DNA of 64,000 bases from Apoderus coryli (GCA_911728435.2 OU452206.1:13732297-13796296); one strand, 5' to 3'; positions 1-9,870 are shown, numbered from the stretch's first letter. Notes: generated by a model not told the origin, from the sequence alone. Made by a program: numbers and translations.

Positions 1-680
1 TGACGGATCCCAATATATTCTAGCATCTGTGGAAGCCATGGGTACTACTGAGTTATCTAGTATAAGTATTCCGGATTTTTTTTAGTATGTGTATGATATT
101 CACCTCTTTTCTTTTTCGAGAAATACTTTTTATTGAGTAATGTGCATGATTTCGGTATTTGGTTTTCTCTTATAGTACCTACAGCACCATAGCCTAAATA
201 TCGTAGATAACTGAATAGGCTGAACCCTGTAAACAGATTGTCAACATGAATATTGTAGCGTAAATCTTGATAACGAAATTTTTTAAGCATAACTGCTTGC
301 TGATTTTCATAGAGCACTCCAATTTTTTACTAGACGATCATTGATTCAAGTATAATTTGGTTGTACGTGCATCTCCGTTTAATCGATCTGAATAAGACAT
401 TCGTCTTGAATAAAAGTTGAAGGTTGTTCTTCATGTACCGTCGAAGATTCGACACTACTGTTACCCTTTCGAGTTTTGTCTGTGAATTTGATATTCACAG
501 GTGCCCGTAGTGTCTACCCGTTAAAGTATGAATCATACCTCCCTTGTCCTCCTCTCCAGAGTCTTCGTCAGTCTCAATATTAGTTTCAGGGGGCCCAATA
601 AATATCTCGTTTACTTGATTACCAATATTTTCATCGCCAAAAGCTATATCCAAAGCTTCGGACAATGTTAGTCCTATGAA
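1..680 (-). pseudogene. piggyBac transposase, broken
   Basis: Minus-strand reading gives an acidic N-terminal stretch at about 680-505 (..EDSGEED.. type, usual for piggyBac N-termini). Then comes an unreadable stretch with stops. An open segment at 317-57 contains VDNLFTGFSLFSYL, YGAVGTIRENQIPKSC and SKKKRGEY, which is the region of the RNase H-like transposase core around the third catalytic Asp. The motif after 57 continues as a 'DNSVVPMAS' type block to the window edge. The region that should carry the first catalytic Asp residues is missing between the two parts, so the gene is internally deleted and frameshifted and cannot be active. Family assignment is firm from the motifs; exact exon limits are not. 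Confidence 0.85.
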
Positions 681-1105
681 TTAAATCGCATATTATAGTA
701 TCTAGTTTAAACGCCCAGTGATACCATTTGGTATCACCCTATACAATGTTGGTTTTAAAAACCGAGTGAAATAAATAACATCCTAGCATAGTATAACTCA
801 AACCGAATACATTGCACTGATAATATTAAAAAAAAAAAAGTTAAACTCAATGGAATATATTTATTTACTTTCATTAAACAAATGTACATGGTTTTTCGAG
901 GATAGAAAATTTGTAAATAAAATCAGGTTGTCACAACTTCCAGGGTAGCATAGCTTCTCCCGCGATCGTTATTATGCGATTGATGGTCTATGTTTAAGCC
1001 AAATGGTGAATAAAACTTGACCTCCACCTACTTTTCAAGGAATGCCGGACCCAATAGTAACAGCCATTTGCCATATACCATACGGTATCGCTGGGCGTTA
1101 ATGGG
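1..1105 (-). mobile_element. piggyBac-type element, right end (left end outside window)
   Basis: The right edge is a TIR reading inward CCCATTAACGCCCAGCGATA, directly next to TTAA at 1106-1109, the piggyBac target site. The same terminal motif bounds the element at 44005-45894. Pieces of a piggyBac transposase read on the minus strand inward from this end. Close to the end are short hairpins such as GTGATACC...GGTATCAC at 729-748, and an inverted partner of the subterminal block lies at 711-748. The left end is beyond base 1, so total length and target duplication cannot be checked. Confidence 0.8.
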
Positions 1106-1129
1106 TTAATATGAAAGCATATACCTTAA

Positions 1130-1720
1130 ACTATTTTTCAACATAATTTCCGTTGATATTAGACACTTATCATACTGTAGCTTTTGATGTCCTTACCTTA
1201 CTGGACTATCATCCATTGCAGCACTCTCGTTTTGACATCGTTCGCCTCGTCTAGGCCTTGTCCTCTCAGATGCTTCTTCAAATTTAAGGATAAATTGAAA
1301 TTAATGGGCGCAAGATCAGGGCTATATGATAGATGATCAATGTGTTCCCAGCCAAATGATCGGATCAATGTTTGCGTTTGATTTGCTGTGTGAGGCCTGT
1401 AATTGTTATGAAGCTAGACGATACCCGTGCTCAGCACGCCACGTTTTTGTTTTCGATTATTTATTAAATGACCTTGAGACAAGCTACTGGAGTTCATATA
1501 AGAGCTCTAGAACTTAATGGAGAGTTGTAACTTGACACACAGATCAAGTAATTCAAGACAACACAATAGAACATCAGGTAGCAGTCTATCAGACACGCCT
1601 AATTTTAATCTTATTCTTATACTGACAATGTTCACTCTCGTAAGAAGTCATAATATAACTATTATCCATATTGCTGGAGAGATATGTATACATATTCTCT
1701 TCTAAATAGTGGAGAACATC
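1130..1720 (-). pseudogene. mariner (DD34D-type) transposase relic, C-terminal half
   Basis: Minus-strand translation of 1413-1198 reads through the mariner signature RPHTANQTQTLIRSFGW, then SYSPDLAPINFNL and KKHLRGQ, ending at TAA. In active mariners the last motif is SPDLAPSD(Y/F), so the final catalytic Asp is replaced by Asn here. The second catalytic Asp position reads HNN instead of HDN. Upstream, 1720-1420 shows weak remnants with stops. Downstream bases to about 1130 fit the frameshifted tail. An old dead copy; no TIRs were located. Confidence 0.8.
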
Positions 1721-2151
1721 AGCCCCCTCGATGTGGAACATTAAAGTATTTTATTGCTTCTGTTGCTATAACAGTTATACTGTTACACACATTGCCCAAC
1801 AAGTCTGTTTTCATTCTTTTTTTATAATATGTTTTATTTAAACGGCCATTACGAGCTGTAAATGCTTCCTTCAATTCCCCACAAACGATCCTTTTTAATG
1901 TTGTTCTATGGTGTATGTTCGGGATTTTTAAATAAATTATTAGACAAAACGCTCCGTTTGTAGACCAGACAAGCCATTTTGATAAATTTCAATTTAATCG
2001 AAGTGCCATAATATAGAGGACTGTTGAATTGTATGGATATAAAGTTAACTGCATTGTCTAGAGAATTGTTTTTGGGAGCTCGCCTAGTTTGTTTGGGGTT
2101 CCGTATTAAATATTATTAATAATTAAAAACAAATAAAATAAACTGTTGTCC
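1721..2151. other. no gene recognised
   Basis: AT-rich sequence between the mariner relic and a MITE half. No long open frame, RNA gene or inverted repeat was recognised. Confidence 0.4.
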
Positions 2152-2400
2152 ATACCGGGTGTCGCACCGGGAAGGGATTCGATCGATTATGGAGAAACTA
2201 CACTGTGGAACAATCTAAAAATCTGGTGTGGTCCGTATGTCGATGGGACCAATTCGGCTAAAATGTTTTCAAGACTCTAGTACTACCGGTTATACCGGTA
2301 ATGGGTGTCAACTTCCTTATTTCAAATGCGATCCTATATAAATTATAAATTTTTTGGATTCTGCTTGTCATTCGAAACATATTTCGTGGATAATATGTTA
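2152..2400 (+). repeat. MITE family A, half copy
   Basis: Starts ACCGGGTGTCGCACCGGGAA and matches the left arm of the complete foldback at 8514-8936 (same order: ACCGGGAAGGGATTCGA, GGAGAAACTACA, CCGGTTATACCGG, GGGTGTCAACTTCC). The right arm is absent, so this is a solo half. A reverse-oriented half lies at 37965-38121. Confidence 0.75.
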
Positions 2401-2563
2401 TATCTGTCGCCAGCCGTTTTCGAAATATTTGAAATTGTATGTCAAAAATGACGTTTTCAGAATAAAGAATAATAACAATTTTTTATTATATGGAGCTTTA
2501 ATAATTTAATTTGTTAGAATATCCTAGGAGATATAGACCTACTTTAGGAGCCTACGTATATTT

Positions 2564-3000
2564 TTTTCTTCTTCTTCTTATGGTGCCTTATCCTTAAGGA
2601 TGTTGGCTATTACATTTGCCCACCTGATCTTATTTGTAGCTGTCCTGAACAGTTCTATGGAGGTCATATTTGTCCATTGTCGTAGGTTTTTAAGCCATGA
2701 GTTGCGTCTTCTTCCTGGTCCCCTTTTGCTATTGATTTTGCCTTCAATTATAAGTTGGAGCAGTTCGTATTTTTCATTTCTCATGATGTAGCCAAAATAT
2801 TGTGTTTTTCGTTTCTTTATGAGGATCATGAGCTCTCTTTCTTTGTTCATTCTCCGCAAGACTTCCTCGTTTGTCGTATGACTCATGTAGGATATTCTGA
2901 GCATTTTTCGGTAACACCAGAGTTCAAATGCTTGGATTCTTTTTTGTGTTGCCTCTGTCATTGTCCAAGCTTCAACACCGTAGAGTAAAGTAGAATTTTT
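2564..3000 (-). pseudogene. RTE-type non-LTR retrotransposon, 3' end of endonuclease-reverse transcriptase
   Basis: Minus-strand frame at about 2999-2578 encodes the C-terminal domain typical of insect RTE 'endonuclease-reverse transcriptase': YGVEAWTMTEATQKRIQAFE, LWCYRKMLRISY, NEEVLRRMNKERELM, KRGPGRRRNSWLKNLRQW, ending ..LKDKAP stop. The stop is followed at once by a (GAA)n-type tail (TTCTTCTTC on the plus strand, 2566-2579), the short tandem tail expected at an RTE 3' end. The 5' side stops abruptly near 3000, so this is a strongly 5'-truncated insertion of about 430 bp. The open frame is uninterrupted, suggesting moderate age. Confidence 0.85.
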
Positions 3001-3321
3001 TTAGTAAATATAAATGGTAAAAAATCAAATTGAAAAGAGTGTCAAAATTCAACATTTTTAAATAGCAACTCCCCATTTTATATTTTTTTATTTTTTTGCA
3101 TCAAAAATAAGGGTAAGTTTATGAAAAGATGTCTATCCCAAAAACTGATAATTAATATTGACAAATTGACTACCACTATTTCCGAACGCCTATGGAAGCA
3201 AGTTTTTTATGAGACATTTCATTGGTTATATTCTATTAAAGCTACAAATAACAATAACTAGTCAATACTTCTGTGTAGAGAATATGCTTTATTTCTTGAA
3301 CCTCTTTTAAAAAAAAAATTC

Positions 3322-3542
3322 ATTAGGAGCAATTCCTGTTATATATAGCAAAGGATTAATATAGCTCCAATTATAATCAAGAAAATAATATAAGAAAATC
3401 ATCTTGTAGTTCCAATAATTCTTGTTATTAAAGCAACCATAATAGCCAGGATTAATGTTAGAAGCCTGAATGGAAGCGGATGATTGATTACTATAAATAA
3501 TATGGAAATAAAAATAATTACTAGAGATAGTGTTAATACTAT
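3322..3542 (-). pseudogene. nad6: nad6 (NADH dehydrogenase subunit 6) N-terminal part, in NUMT
   Basis: Read with the invertebrate mitochondrial code (ATA Met, TGA Trp, AGA/AGG Ser) the minus strand opens with ATA at 3542. It gives a hydrophobic chain with the nad6 landmarks INHPLPF, then TTSWFSYIIFLIMIGAMLIL, then (after a frameshift near 3345) TGIAPNE. TGA falls at the Trp of the conserved WFSY motif, so the sequence is unreadable with the nuclear code. About 72 of the usual roughly 165 codons remain. It is a non-functional nuclear copy. Confidence 0.87.
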
Positions 3543-3544
3543 AT

Positions 3545-3606
3545 CAAAGAATAGTTTAATTAAAATATTAGTTTTGGAGATTAATGATAAGAGTGTCTTT
3601 TCTTTT
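3545..3606 (+). pseudogene. trnP: mitochondrial-type tRNA-Pro (UGG) copy, in NUMT
   Basis: The 62 nt fold with acceptor CAAAGAA against TTCTTTT, an anticodon stem TTAGT/ATTAA and a 7-base loop TTTGGAG, whose centre TGG is the Pro anticodon. Length and AT-richness are those of an insect mitochondrial tRNA. There are no A/B boxes for nuclear transcription. It sits immediately upstream of, and antisense to, the nad6 fragment as in mitochondria. Confidence 0.85.
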
Positions 3607-3734
3607 TCATTTTCAAACGCTAATGTGATCTAATTTTCTTATTTTTTTTTTGATTTTGTTATTGTGTTTTAGATTCGTATTATTAACAACAAAACTGAAA
3701 TACAAGTTTTTATTTTAATTCATATCATACTTCT

Positions 3735-4046
3735 CTTTTTTGACGACGTTTCAACAAATATTTTTTTGTTTTCGTCAGTATTCGTTTTTCTTATTAGTCT
3801 ACAAAATATAATTATATATATAATTATTTATTTTCCCTATAAAGTCAGTCTAAGAATTCTTTAAATATAAATAAAATTCTCAAAAATACACATACTATAG
3901 ATACAAAAAATACTTTTATTTATATTTAAAGAATTTTTAGACTGACTTTATAGGAAAAAAATAAGGATAAATATTATGTTGTAGACTAATAAAAAAAATT
4001 CTGAAGAAGGCAAACAATTTTTCGTCGAAACGTCGAGAAAGAAAAA
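3735..4046. repeat. diverged foldback with hammerhead-like motifs in both arms
   Basis: Two inverted arms of about 140 bp. The clearest matched blocks are TATAAAGTCAGTCTAA / TTAGACTGACTTTATAG and TTAGTCTACAA / TTGTAGACTAA. The outer part of each arm carries a CTGANGA...GAAACGTC motif: minus strand 3778-3742 (CTGACGA) and plus strand 4001-4034 (CTGAAGA). Proximity to the Penelope-like debris beginning at 4170 suggests an inverted pair of PLE terminal repeats, an inference. Confidence 0.65.
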
Positions 4047-4169
4047 AAAAAGGTATTCCATGAAATAAAAAAAAAATATTTTCCAAAGTAATCCATTACG
4101 TCGAGGAGTGGGATGTATTTAAAAATAAAAGGCGTCTACTCCAGAAAATATTTCGTATATACGTTCAAA

Positions 4170-4214
4170 TTAGCGAAACATGTTTCGGAACTTTTACTGT
4201 TCCATCTTCAGTGC
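4170..4214 (-). ncRNA. hammerhead-ribozyme-like motif in PLE 3' region
   Basis: On the minus strand: CTGAAGA, then stem II GGAAC/GTTCC with a 7-base loop, then GAAACATGT. This fits the hammerhead core CUGANGA...GAAA with a loopless stem III (ACA/UGU). It lies just 3' of the GIY-YIG coding end of the Penelope-like element on the same strand; PLE terminal repeats are known to carry such ribozymes. A good stem I is not evident, so activity is doubtful. Confidence 0.55.
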
Positions 4215-4295
4215 CATTACAAAGAAATCTTACCCATTATATTGGTTTGTTGTACATTCGAACATGTATATACACACTATAATACAGAAAGGAAA

Positions 4296-4763
4296 TTAGA
4301 GTTGAGCGTTTTTTAACATTGCTGACATATTACCTACCATTTTGTGAAACATTAACACTGTAATACAATATTTAAGGTGAAAAGTTTCTTTTTGTAAATC
4401 ATTACAATAAAGATTTTGAAAATATATAAGTACAGCAAAGGCCGAAGTGCTGTTGATCTCGTCCAGATTATCTCCGGTAGCTTTATCTATGATTTTGGAG
4501 TGTTCCTTGATACCAGTTTTGAAGTTGCGGCTGGTTTGGCCTACGTATATGGTATTGCAATTAATAGTACCACACTGCAGAAGATAAACACCTGATTTTG
4601 TGGTCCATGGAATAGGAGATTTGCTGTTGTCGAGAAGACTACCTATGGTGTGGCATGTTTTAAAACAGACTTGAATGTTGTTAGATGCAAAAAGTTTTTT
4701 AATTGAATACGGTCCGATATAAGTGATTGCATGATATTTGGTTGCATTAACTGTGTCATTCAA
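4296..4763 (-). pseudogene. Penelope-like retroelement GIY-YIG endonuclease domain
   Basis: The open frame of 155 residues contains the GIY-YIG type signature SGVYLLQCGTINCNTIYVGQ followed by TSRNFKTGIKEH, spaced as in PLE C-terminal endonucleases (Gly-Val-Tyr ... Tyr-Val-Gly, then the Arg helix and His). PLEs join an RT to this endonuclease to nick and prime at insertion sites. The start Met is probably not genuine: the sequence upstream (4770-4930) holds the connector, with stops. The RT palm motif lies further upstream on the same strand at about 5050-4930. Frames are broken, so the element is dead. Confidence 0.8.
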
Positions 4764-4929
4764 GGTAAGGCTTGCGAAAATGTGCTTAATTAGATGTTTA
4801 TAATAGATATTGGATAGTGGTTAGACTTACCAATGTAGTGAATGGCTGATAGCTCATTGTTAAAATCTGTGTATTATTAGATCTAAGCAAGGTAGTGAGT
4901 TGTTTGTTTCATTTTCGAGAGTCAATTGG

Positions 4930-5225
4930 CTGCGACTATGGAGAGAATTCATAAACTCAAGAGTGAGGGCAACATCCTGATCGGTCCTTGATACAAACAG
5001 AGAATATCGTCTGCGTATCCCCTAAAGAAGAGGATTTTGGTGCCATGAATGTTGTTGGAGACGATTTTCTTGTCTATACTTGACATGGCATTCATGGCAC
5101 CAAAATCCTCTTCTTTAGGAGATACGCAGACGATATTCTCTGTTTGTATCAAGGCACCGATCAGGATGTTGCCCTCACTCTTGAGTTTATGAGTTCTCTC
5201 CATAGTCGCATCAAGTTTACTGTCC
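4930..5225. repeat. inverted duplication of a Penelope-like RT segment
   Basis: Left arm about 4930-5052 and right arm about 5092-5214 are inverted copies of one another with only a few differences, around a 40-bp centre. Each arm, read in its own sense (left minus, right plus), encodes the RT motif C block YADDILCLYQG, followed in the right arm by LTLEFMSSLHSR as in Penelope RTs. The left arm is in sense with the GIY-YIG at 4296-4763; the right arm faces away. The left arm has a one-base loss after LYQG that shifts its frame. Confidence 0.8.
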
Positions 5226-6458
5226 CAACCCAACCACTAACCATAACACAATTATTATTAAGAAGTATGAATTTTTTAACCATTTTTTAAACCTCTTGCC
5301 TGCGCTCAATGTTTCCTAAAAGTTAATCAGCACTTAGACATATCCTGTAGTATTTTTGGTTAAAATATGTTAAGTGGTATTTGAGTTATCGGGGATACAG
5401 ACATTACACAGACATACAGACAGACATTTTTTTAAAACTATTTAAATATTTACATTCCATGAAACTAATAATAGCCTCCATATAAGTACATCATACAGTG
5501 TGTCCTACCGGGAAACAAATCGATCTGTATATAGAAAACCATACATAGGAAAATTTTGAAAATTTAGCAATGTATCTATGTCGATGGAGGCAGATGAGGT
5601 ATAATAGTTATTGACATTCGAAAGGTACCTATGTGGATATGATACCGCATCATTGTTTGTTAGTGCAAAATTTGTATTGCTTACTAGACATTCTTGAAGA
5701 ATTTATTCACAACGTTTCGCCAAAATGACTCGTTGGTATCTTTAGAGTTCATTTTCCGTATAGTAAAATCAAACATCGGAACTGTAATCGTAATTTCCCG
5801 ACACAGGGTGTAAAATCATTTTCAGCATAATTACATTTTGTATATTATATTATGTTTATCCTCTAGGTGTATACTGACAATGTGCACTTGCATATTATTC
5901 GCCCCTTAACACATTTCGAATAACACTAAATAGCCGCAAGGCTCTTTTTAGGGTTGTCCCTGTTGATATAGTAGTGTTGTACTGTGGTGAAATGTCATGG
6001 ATCCCCGACAATCGTCTTTGTAAGCCGGGATTATCCTTCAGCAATCACAGGGCTATTGTTCGTGGTGTGAAAGTAAAAGCTGTTCTAACCATCACAAATT
6101 TGTATTTGGTTCGATACACTCTTTATTATTATGTTACACAAAAATATATTCGGTTTGCTCTTTTATGTATATTATTCATTAGAGTCGTAGTTGTGCTTGT
6201 TCATTGATGATAAATACGGGGTCTGATTAGAAAATATATGAAGGAAGGTCATTAGTATCTGGAAGGGATAAAAAAATTGTTTTTAACTACCTATGTGTGA
6301 AGGAAGCCTTAGGATTTAGAAGCGGCCATTTTTAATATGAAGCCCGATGCATTCGATACATCAATTTAAACAAAATGTTAAGATCATTACTAAAAGTAAT
6401 ATTTTTTATGTTGATAACTAAAAAACAGTACCTACTACTCCACTAAAATATATTTAAT
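5226..6458. other. no gene recognised; short element pieces
   Basis: Mostly unassigned AT-rich DNA. At 5398-5427 is an ACAGACATACAGACAGACA run; a like run occurs at 40640-40670 beside TTGGTTAAAGCGTTTAGG, a tail context often seen at LINE/SINE 3' ends. Around 5497-5530 a GTGTGTCCTACCGGGAAA block resembles the ends of MITE family A. The 77-residue frame at 5974-6207 has no recognisable domain. Confidence 0.4.
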
Positions 6459-8477
6459 AATTGAAGACCTAAGTGGATAAAGGTGTTATGTCACATTTTT
6501 TGAAAAAACGCCTTTATATAATTTTTGAACTTCCCTGGTCCTACCCTAACTATTAACAGGCCTAAAATTTAAAAGCATAGCTATTTAAATAAACTGCGAG
6601 TTGATAAAGAAGCTATGTCGCACATTTGGAGCATAGATTTGAGTGGGAAAAGGTGTTATGTCACAATTTTGTAACATAACACCTTTATCCACTAGAATGC
6701 GTTGTGTTTTTAGATGGATTTTGCTGACATGTCAATTTTAGGTTATGTTTTGTAAACAATTATTCCGCTTATTCTAATTTGTGTGTCTTTGATATGGATT
6801 TGATAAATTATAAGCAGTTTATTAGTGATTAAAAAGTGTGTTTATTGGTAACCATTATAGGGAGTAGAGGCAAAACAATTCTTAACATGGCACTTATGAA
6901 AGATAAACTGAATTCCGCCAATAAAGGTAATAGCATAAAAATACATCCAGTTGTAAGACATAGAGTTCATGTTAAACGACAGAAGTTATAATCGTTCAAA
7001 TATTTGATAACTTTTCAAAAAGAAAATATGCTGGTCTGTAAGGATGCTTTTTGCTCACCAAGTTGGAAGAAAGAGGATAGAAAATCTACAAAAACAACTA
7101 AAAAATGGAAAGTCCGCTCCAACGCCAACTAAACAAGGAAAGCATAAAATAAGACCCCACAAAACTACGGAGGAAGTAATTGCCAATGTTCTAAAGCATA
7201 TTAGTAGGTTTCCAGCAGAAACTTCTCATTACTCTAGAAACAAAAATGAGACGAAAAATTTTTTGTCGCCATTATTAAATATAACGGAAATGCACTAAAT
7301 GTATATAGGTGATTGTAAAGAAAAACATCTTGAAGAGAACTATTTTGTTAAAGAGTCTATGTATCGTCATCTGTTTGAGACCAAATTTAATCTGTCATTT
7401 GGGTATCCTAAAAGTGATACATGTGTCTATGTGATGCCGGTGGAAATACTGCTGAACACAAAGAAAATTAAAGTTTTGCTTTTGACAAAAGCCACTTTCA
7501 GACAAAACAACTTGTTATATTACTATGGATTTACAGCAAACTATGCCACTACCCAAACTGTCCACGTCAAAAGCATTTTATCTGCGTCAAATGTGGTACT
7601 CCAGTTTCGGCATACATTGTATCACTCATGATGGACAGAAATGATACTTCTTTACGTGGACTGAGGATGATGCAAATAGAGGTAGTAACGAAATAGCCAG
7701 CAATTTACAAAATCGAAACACGCACGATTTTGTAAATTGCTCAAAGCAGAGTATCCAGAAATTAACCATTTGATTGTTTGCTCCGACTCCGAATATTAAA
7801 TTGATTAGAGTGAACGAATTTGCTTACTATTACTATAAATCGTGCTTAAGTGATTACACGCCATTTTTACAAGTTGATTTAAAAAAGAAAGATTGAAAGA
7901 ATATTGACAGAACTGAACGTAGACCAACAAGACGAACAAAAAATACAGGCGGCTTGACTATTGAAAAAATTCAAAACTTGAAAGAACAAGTGAAATTTGT
8001 TCCGGAAGATTATAGGTGGTTTTTTGAAACTGTTATACGAAAGAGAATATGGCAAATCCAAAAAAGAAGAGAAAAACTGTGTAGGTTTTTGTTAATCTAA
8101 TTAAGAAGAAAATCTGAAATATGCTTTTTTAAACAAGAGCAAAAGTTGTCATGGATATTTGTTGTTTTTTCTAATATTAAAACCGTTAAGTAAATGTACT
8201 TGTCTCTTTTATTCATCCAACACTACGCCTAGATTAAATCCAATTGTGGTAGATACAGGTGTTATGTACATTAAATCTATTTTTTTTTGAAAAATTACCA
8301 CTTTTTACAAACTAAAGGTTGCTAAAAAAATAGTACCTTTTATATATTTAATTAACATATTTCAAAAATTTTAATAAACTAAATTTAAAAAAAGTTCCAA
8401 ATAAAGACAGTTTATTGCATTTTTCTCAAAACTTTGATTTTGCGACATAGCTCCTTTATCCACTTAGGTCTTCAATT
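6459..8477. mobile_element. TIR element with DUF7869-like pseudogene and repeated terminal motif
   Basis: The ends are inverted copies of AATTGAAGACCTAAGTGGAT (24 bp perfect, then similar: GATAAAGGTGTTATGTCAC left, GATAAAGGAGCTATGTCGC right). If the TIR is taken to start at GAAGACC, AATT could be a 4-bp target duplication, though it is itself palindromic. Inside, the motif GGTGTTATGTCAC or AGCTATGTCGC recurs at about 6483, 6611, 6650, 6676 (inverted), 8258 and 8437 (inverted). It lies just left of a family A MITE. Confidence 0.65.
6889..8080 (+). pseudogene. DUF7869-like transposon protein, frameshifted
   Basis: Consecutive plus-strand pieces in shifting frames (7044-7298, 7299-7631 and after). 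Readable blocks are ISRFPAETSHYSRNKN, SPLLNITEMH, MYIGDCKEKHLEENYFVKES, FETKFNLSFGYPKSDTC. Other frames then show the MDLQQTMPLPK-, CYFFTWTEDDANRGSNEIAS- and LIVCSDS-type blocks. I recognise this arrangement from insect proteins annotated as DUF7869, thought to be RNase H-fold and transposon-borne; the assignment is from memory of the family. Stops and frameshifts occur every 100-300 bp. It is the only coding remnant inside the TIRs. Confidence 0.6.
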
Positions 8478-8513
8478 GTTTCTCCACAGGCCAATAAAAT
8501 TACTACAAAACCA

Positions 8514-8936
8514 TATACCGGGTGTACCACCGGGAAGGGATTCGACCGATTATAGAGAAACTACATTGTGGAACAATCTATAGTGTAGTCCGTAGGTCGA
8601 TAAGCCCAATTCGGCTAATATGTTGTCAAGAATCTAGTACTTCCGGTTATACCGGAAATGGGTGTCAACTTCCTTATTTCAAATACGACCCTATACAAAT
8701 TATATATTTTTTTTTTTGGATTCTCCTTGTAATTCCAAACATATTTCATGCATGAAAAAAGGAAGTTGACACCCATTTCCGGTAGAACCAAAAGTACTAG
8801 ATTCTTGAAAACATTTTATCCGTATTGGTCGCGTCGACCTAACTACTACACCAGATTTTCAGATTGTTCCACAGTGTAGTGTTTCCATAATTGATCGAAT
8901 ACCTTCCTGGTGGGACACCCGGTATACACTGTGTCC
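8514..8936. repeat. MITE family A, complete foldback
   Basis: Ends are TACCGGGTGTACCACCGGGA and its inverted partner ..CCTGGTGGGACACCCGGTA, flanked by TA on each side. Left arm about 8514-8690 and right arm about 8757-8936 pair over their length, with a short AT-rich centre. No coding capacity. TA duplication and foldback form suit a Tc1/mariner-derived MITE. Half copies lie at 2152-2400 and 37965-38121. Confidence 0.8.
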
Positions 8937-9285
8937 AAGGCAAGAATCGAATAGTATTGAAATCTTTAAAACGGTTGGAGTTACAATTTCGGTTAAATTA
9001 GAGAAAAATTGTACAATTTAAACACCTTTTAAATGGTGTTTTCAAAAGTAAACTGGCTTTAGCCATTTTCGAGAATGTTTGAAAAACCATTTTTTTACGG
9101 TTATAGTTTTAATTTATTTCTGGCATTATTTTTACAGATATAAAAAAATGAACAGCACCTCCTCATTGTTACTTTTTAAGGAGAATAAGATAGCGTTTAC
9201 GAATTTCCACTGAGACTATTCGTTTTTGAAAAACCATCATCAACTTAGTTTTTTTGAATACGGCCCTGGATTTTTTTATGCCAGC
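8936..9285 (+). repeat. repeat family B, left part
   Basis: Begins ACACTGTGTCCAAGGCAAGA, the terminal motif of the TIR element at 38695-39705. It runs through GGCATTATTTTTACAGATATA, GGAGAATAAGATAGCGTTTAC and AACCATCATCAACTTAGTTT, then breaks where LINE sequence begins. Related copies: 13270-13620 (+), 13760-14060 (-) and 39346-39705 (-). Confidence 0.7.
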
Positions 9286-9870
9286 TGGCCCTGAGGATGT
9301 TTTTCATGTGATAAGGAACCTGAAAAACAAGAAATCCACAGGAATCGATGAGATGCCTGTCTGAGTCGTGAAGGAGTGTGCTCTTGAGTTCTCTGACCCT
9401 CTTTCATTATTGATAAACAAGTCTGCTGAGATGGTAATTCTCCTGAGTCAGTTAAAAACTACCACAATCATCCCCGTCTTTAAAGGCCAATTGAGCAATT
9501 CCTTAGTGTTTTTCGAAAATCTTGTATGCGCTGACGGTGTCATTCTTAGAGAAGAATGAAACACTGTCCCCAAGTCGGCATGACTTTCGTGGTAGTCATT
9601 CCACTAAGTCGAATACTGTCAATTTCATGAACTTTGTGTATGAAAGGCTGGATCAGAATGAGTTCGTGATCACCTTGCAGTCCTCTTGATCCAATCATGT
9701 CGGCACAATAGAAGTCAATTTGTATCTTACAATGGTTCCAATATCCCGTCAATTATTTAGCTAGATCCGGTGTTCCGCAGGAATCAAACTTCGGCCTCTA
9801 TTCTTTCTTCTTTTTATTAATGACCATGTAAATGTGCCCATCATTATTGTCTACAATTAAAATAAAGGGA
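9286..9870 (+). pseudogene. LINE reverse transcriptase fragment, decayed
   Basis: Plus-strand frames carry RT blocks of a Jockey-like LINE: VFHVIRNLKNKKSTGIDEM (fingers motif), TTTIIPVFK, then RHDFRGSHSTKSNTVNF and SRSGVPQESNFGLYSFFFL, a damaged form of the usual GVPQGSxLGPLLF block. Stops and frameshifts occur throughout. It abuts repeat family B on its left; neither end has a visible tail. Confidence 0.75.

Larger units (their letters stand above)
3322..3606 (-). other. NUMT: nuclear copy of mitochondrial trnP-nad6
   Basis: A contiguous piece of insect-type mitochondrial DNA. The plus strand of 3545-3606 folds as a 62-nt tRNA-Pro and the minus strand from 3542 down reads nad6. Opposite strands with a 2-nt gap is exactly the arrangement of trnP and nad6 in insect mitochondria. 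The segment breaks off inside nad6 near 3322 and just beyond trnP near 3607; the neighbouring trnT and cob sequences are not seen. Confidence 0.88.
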
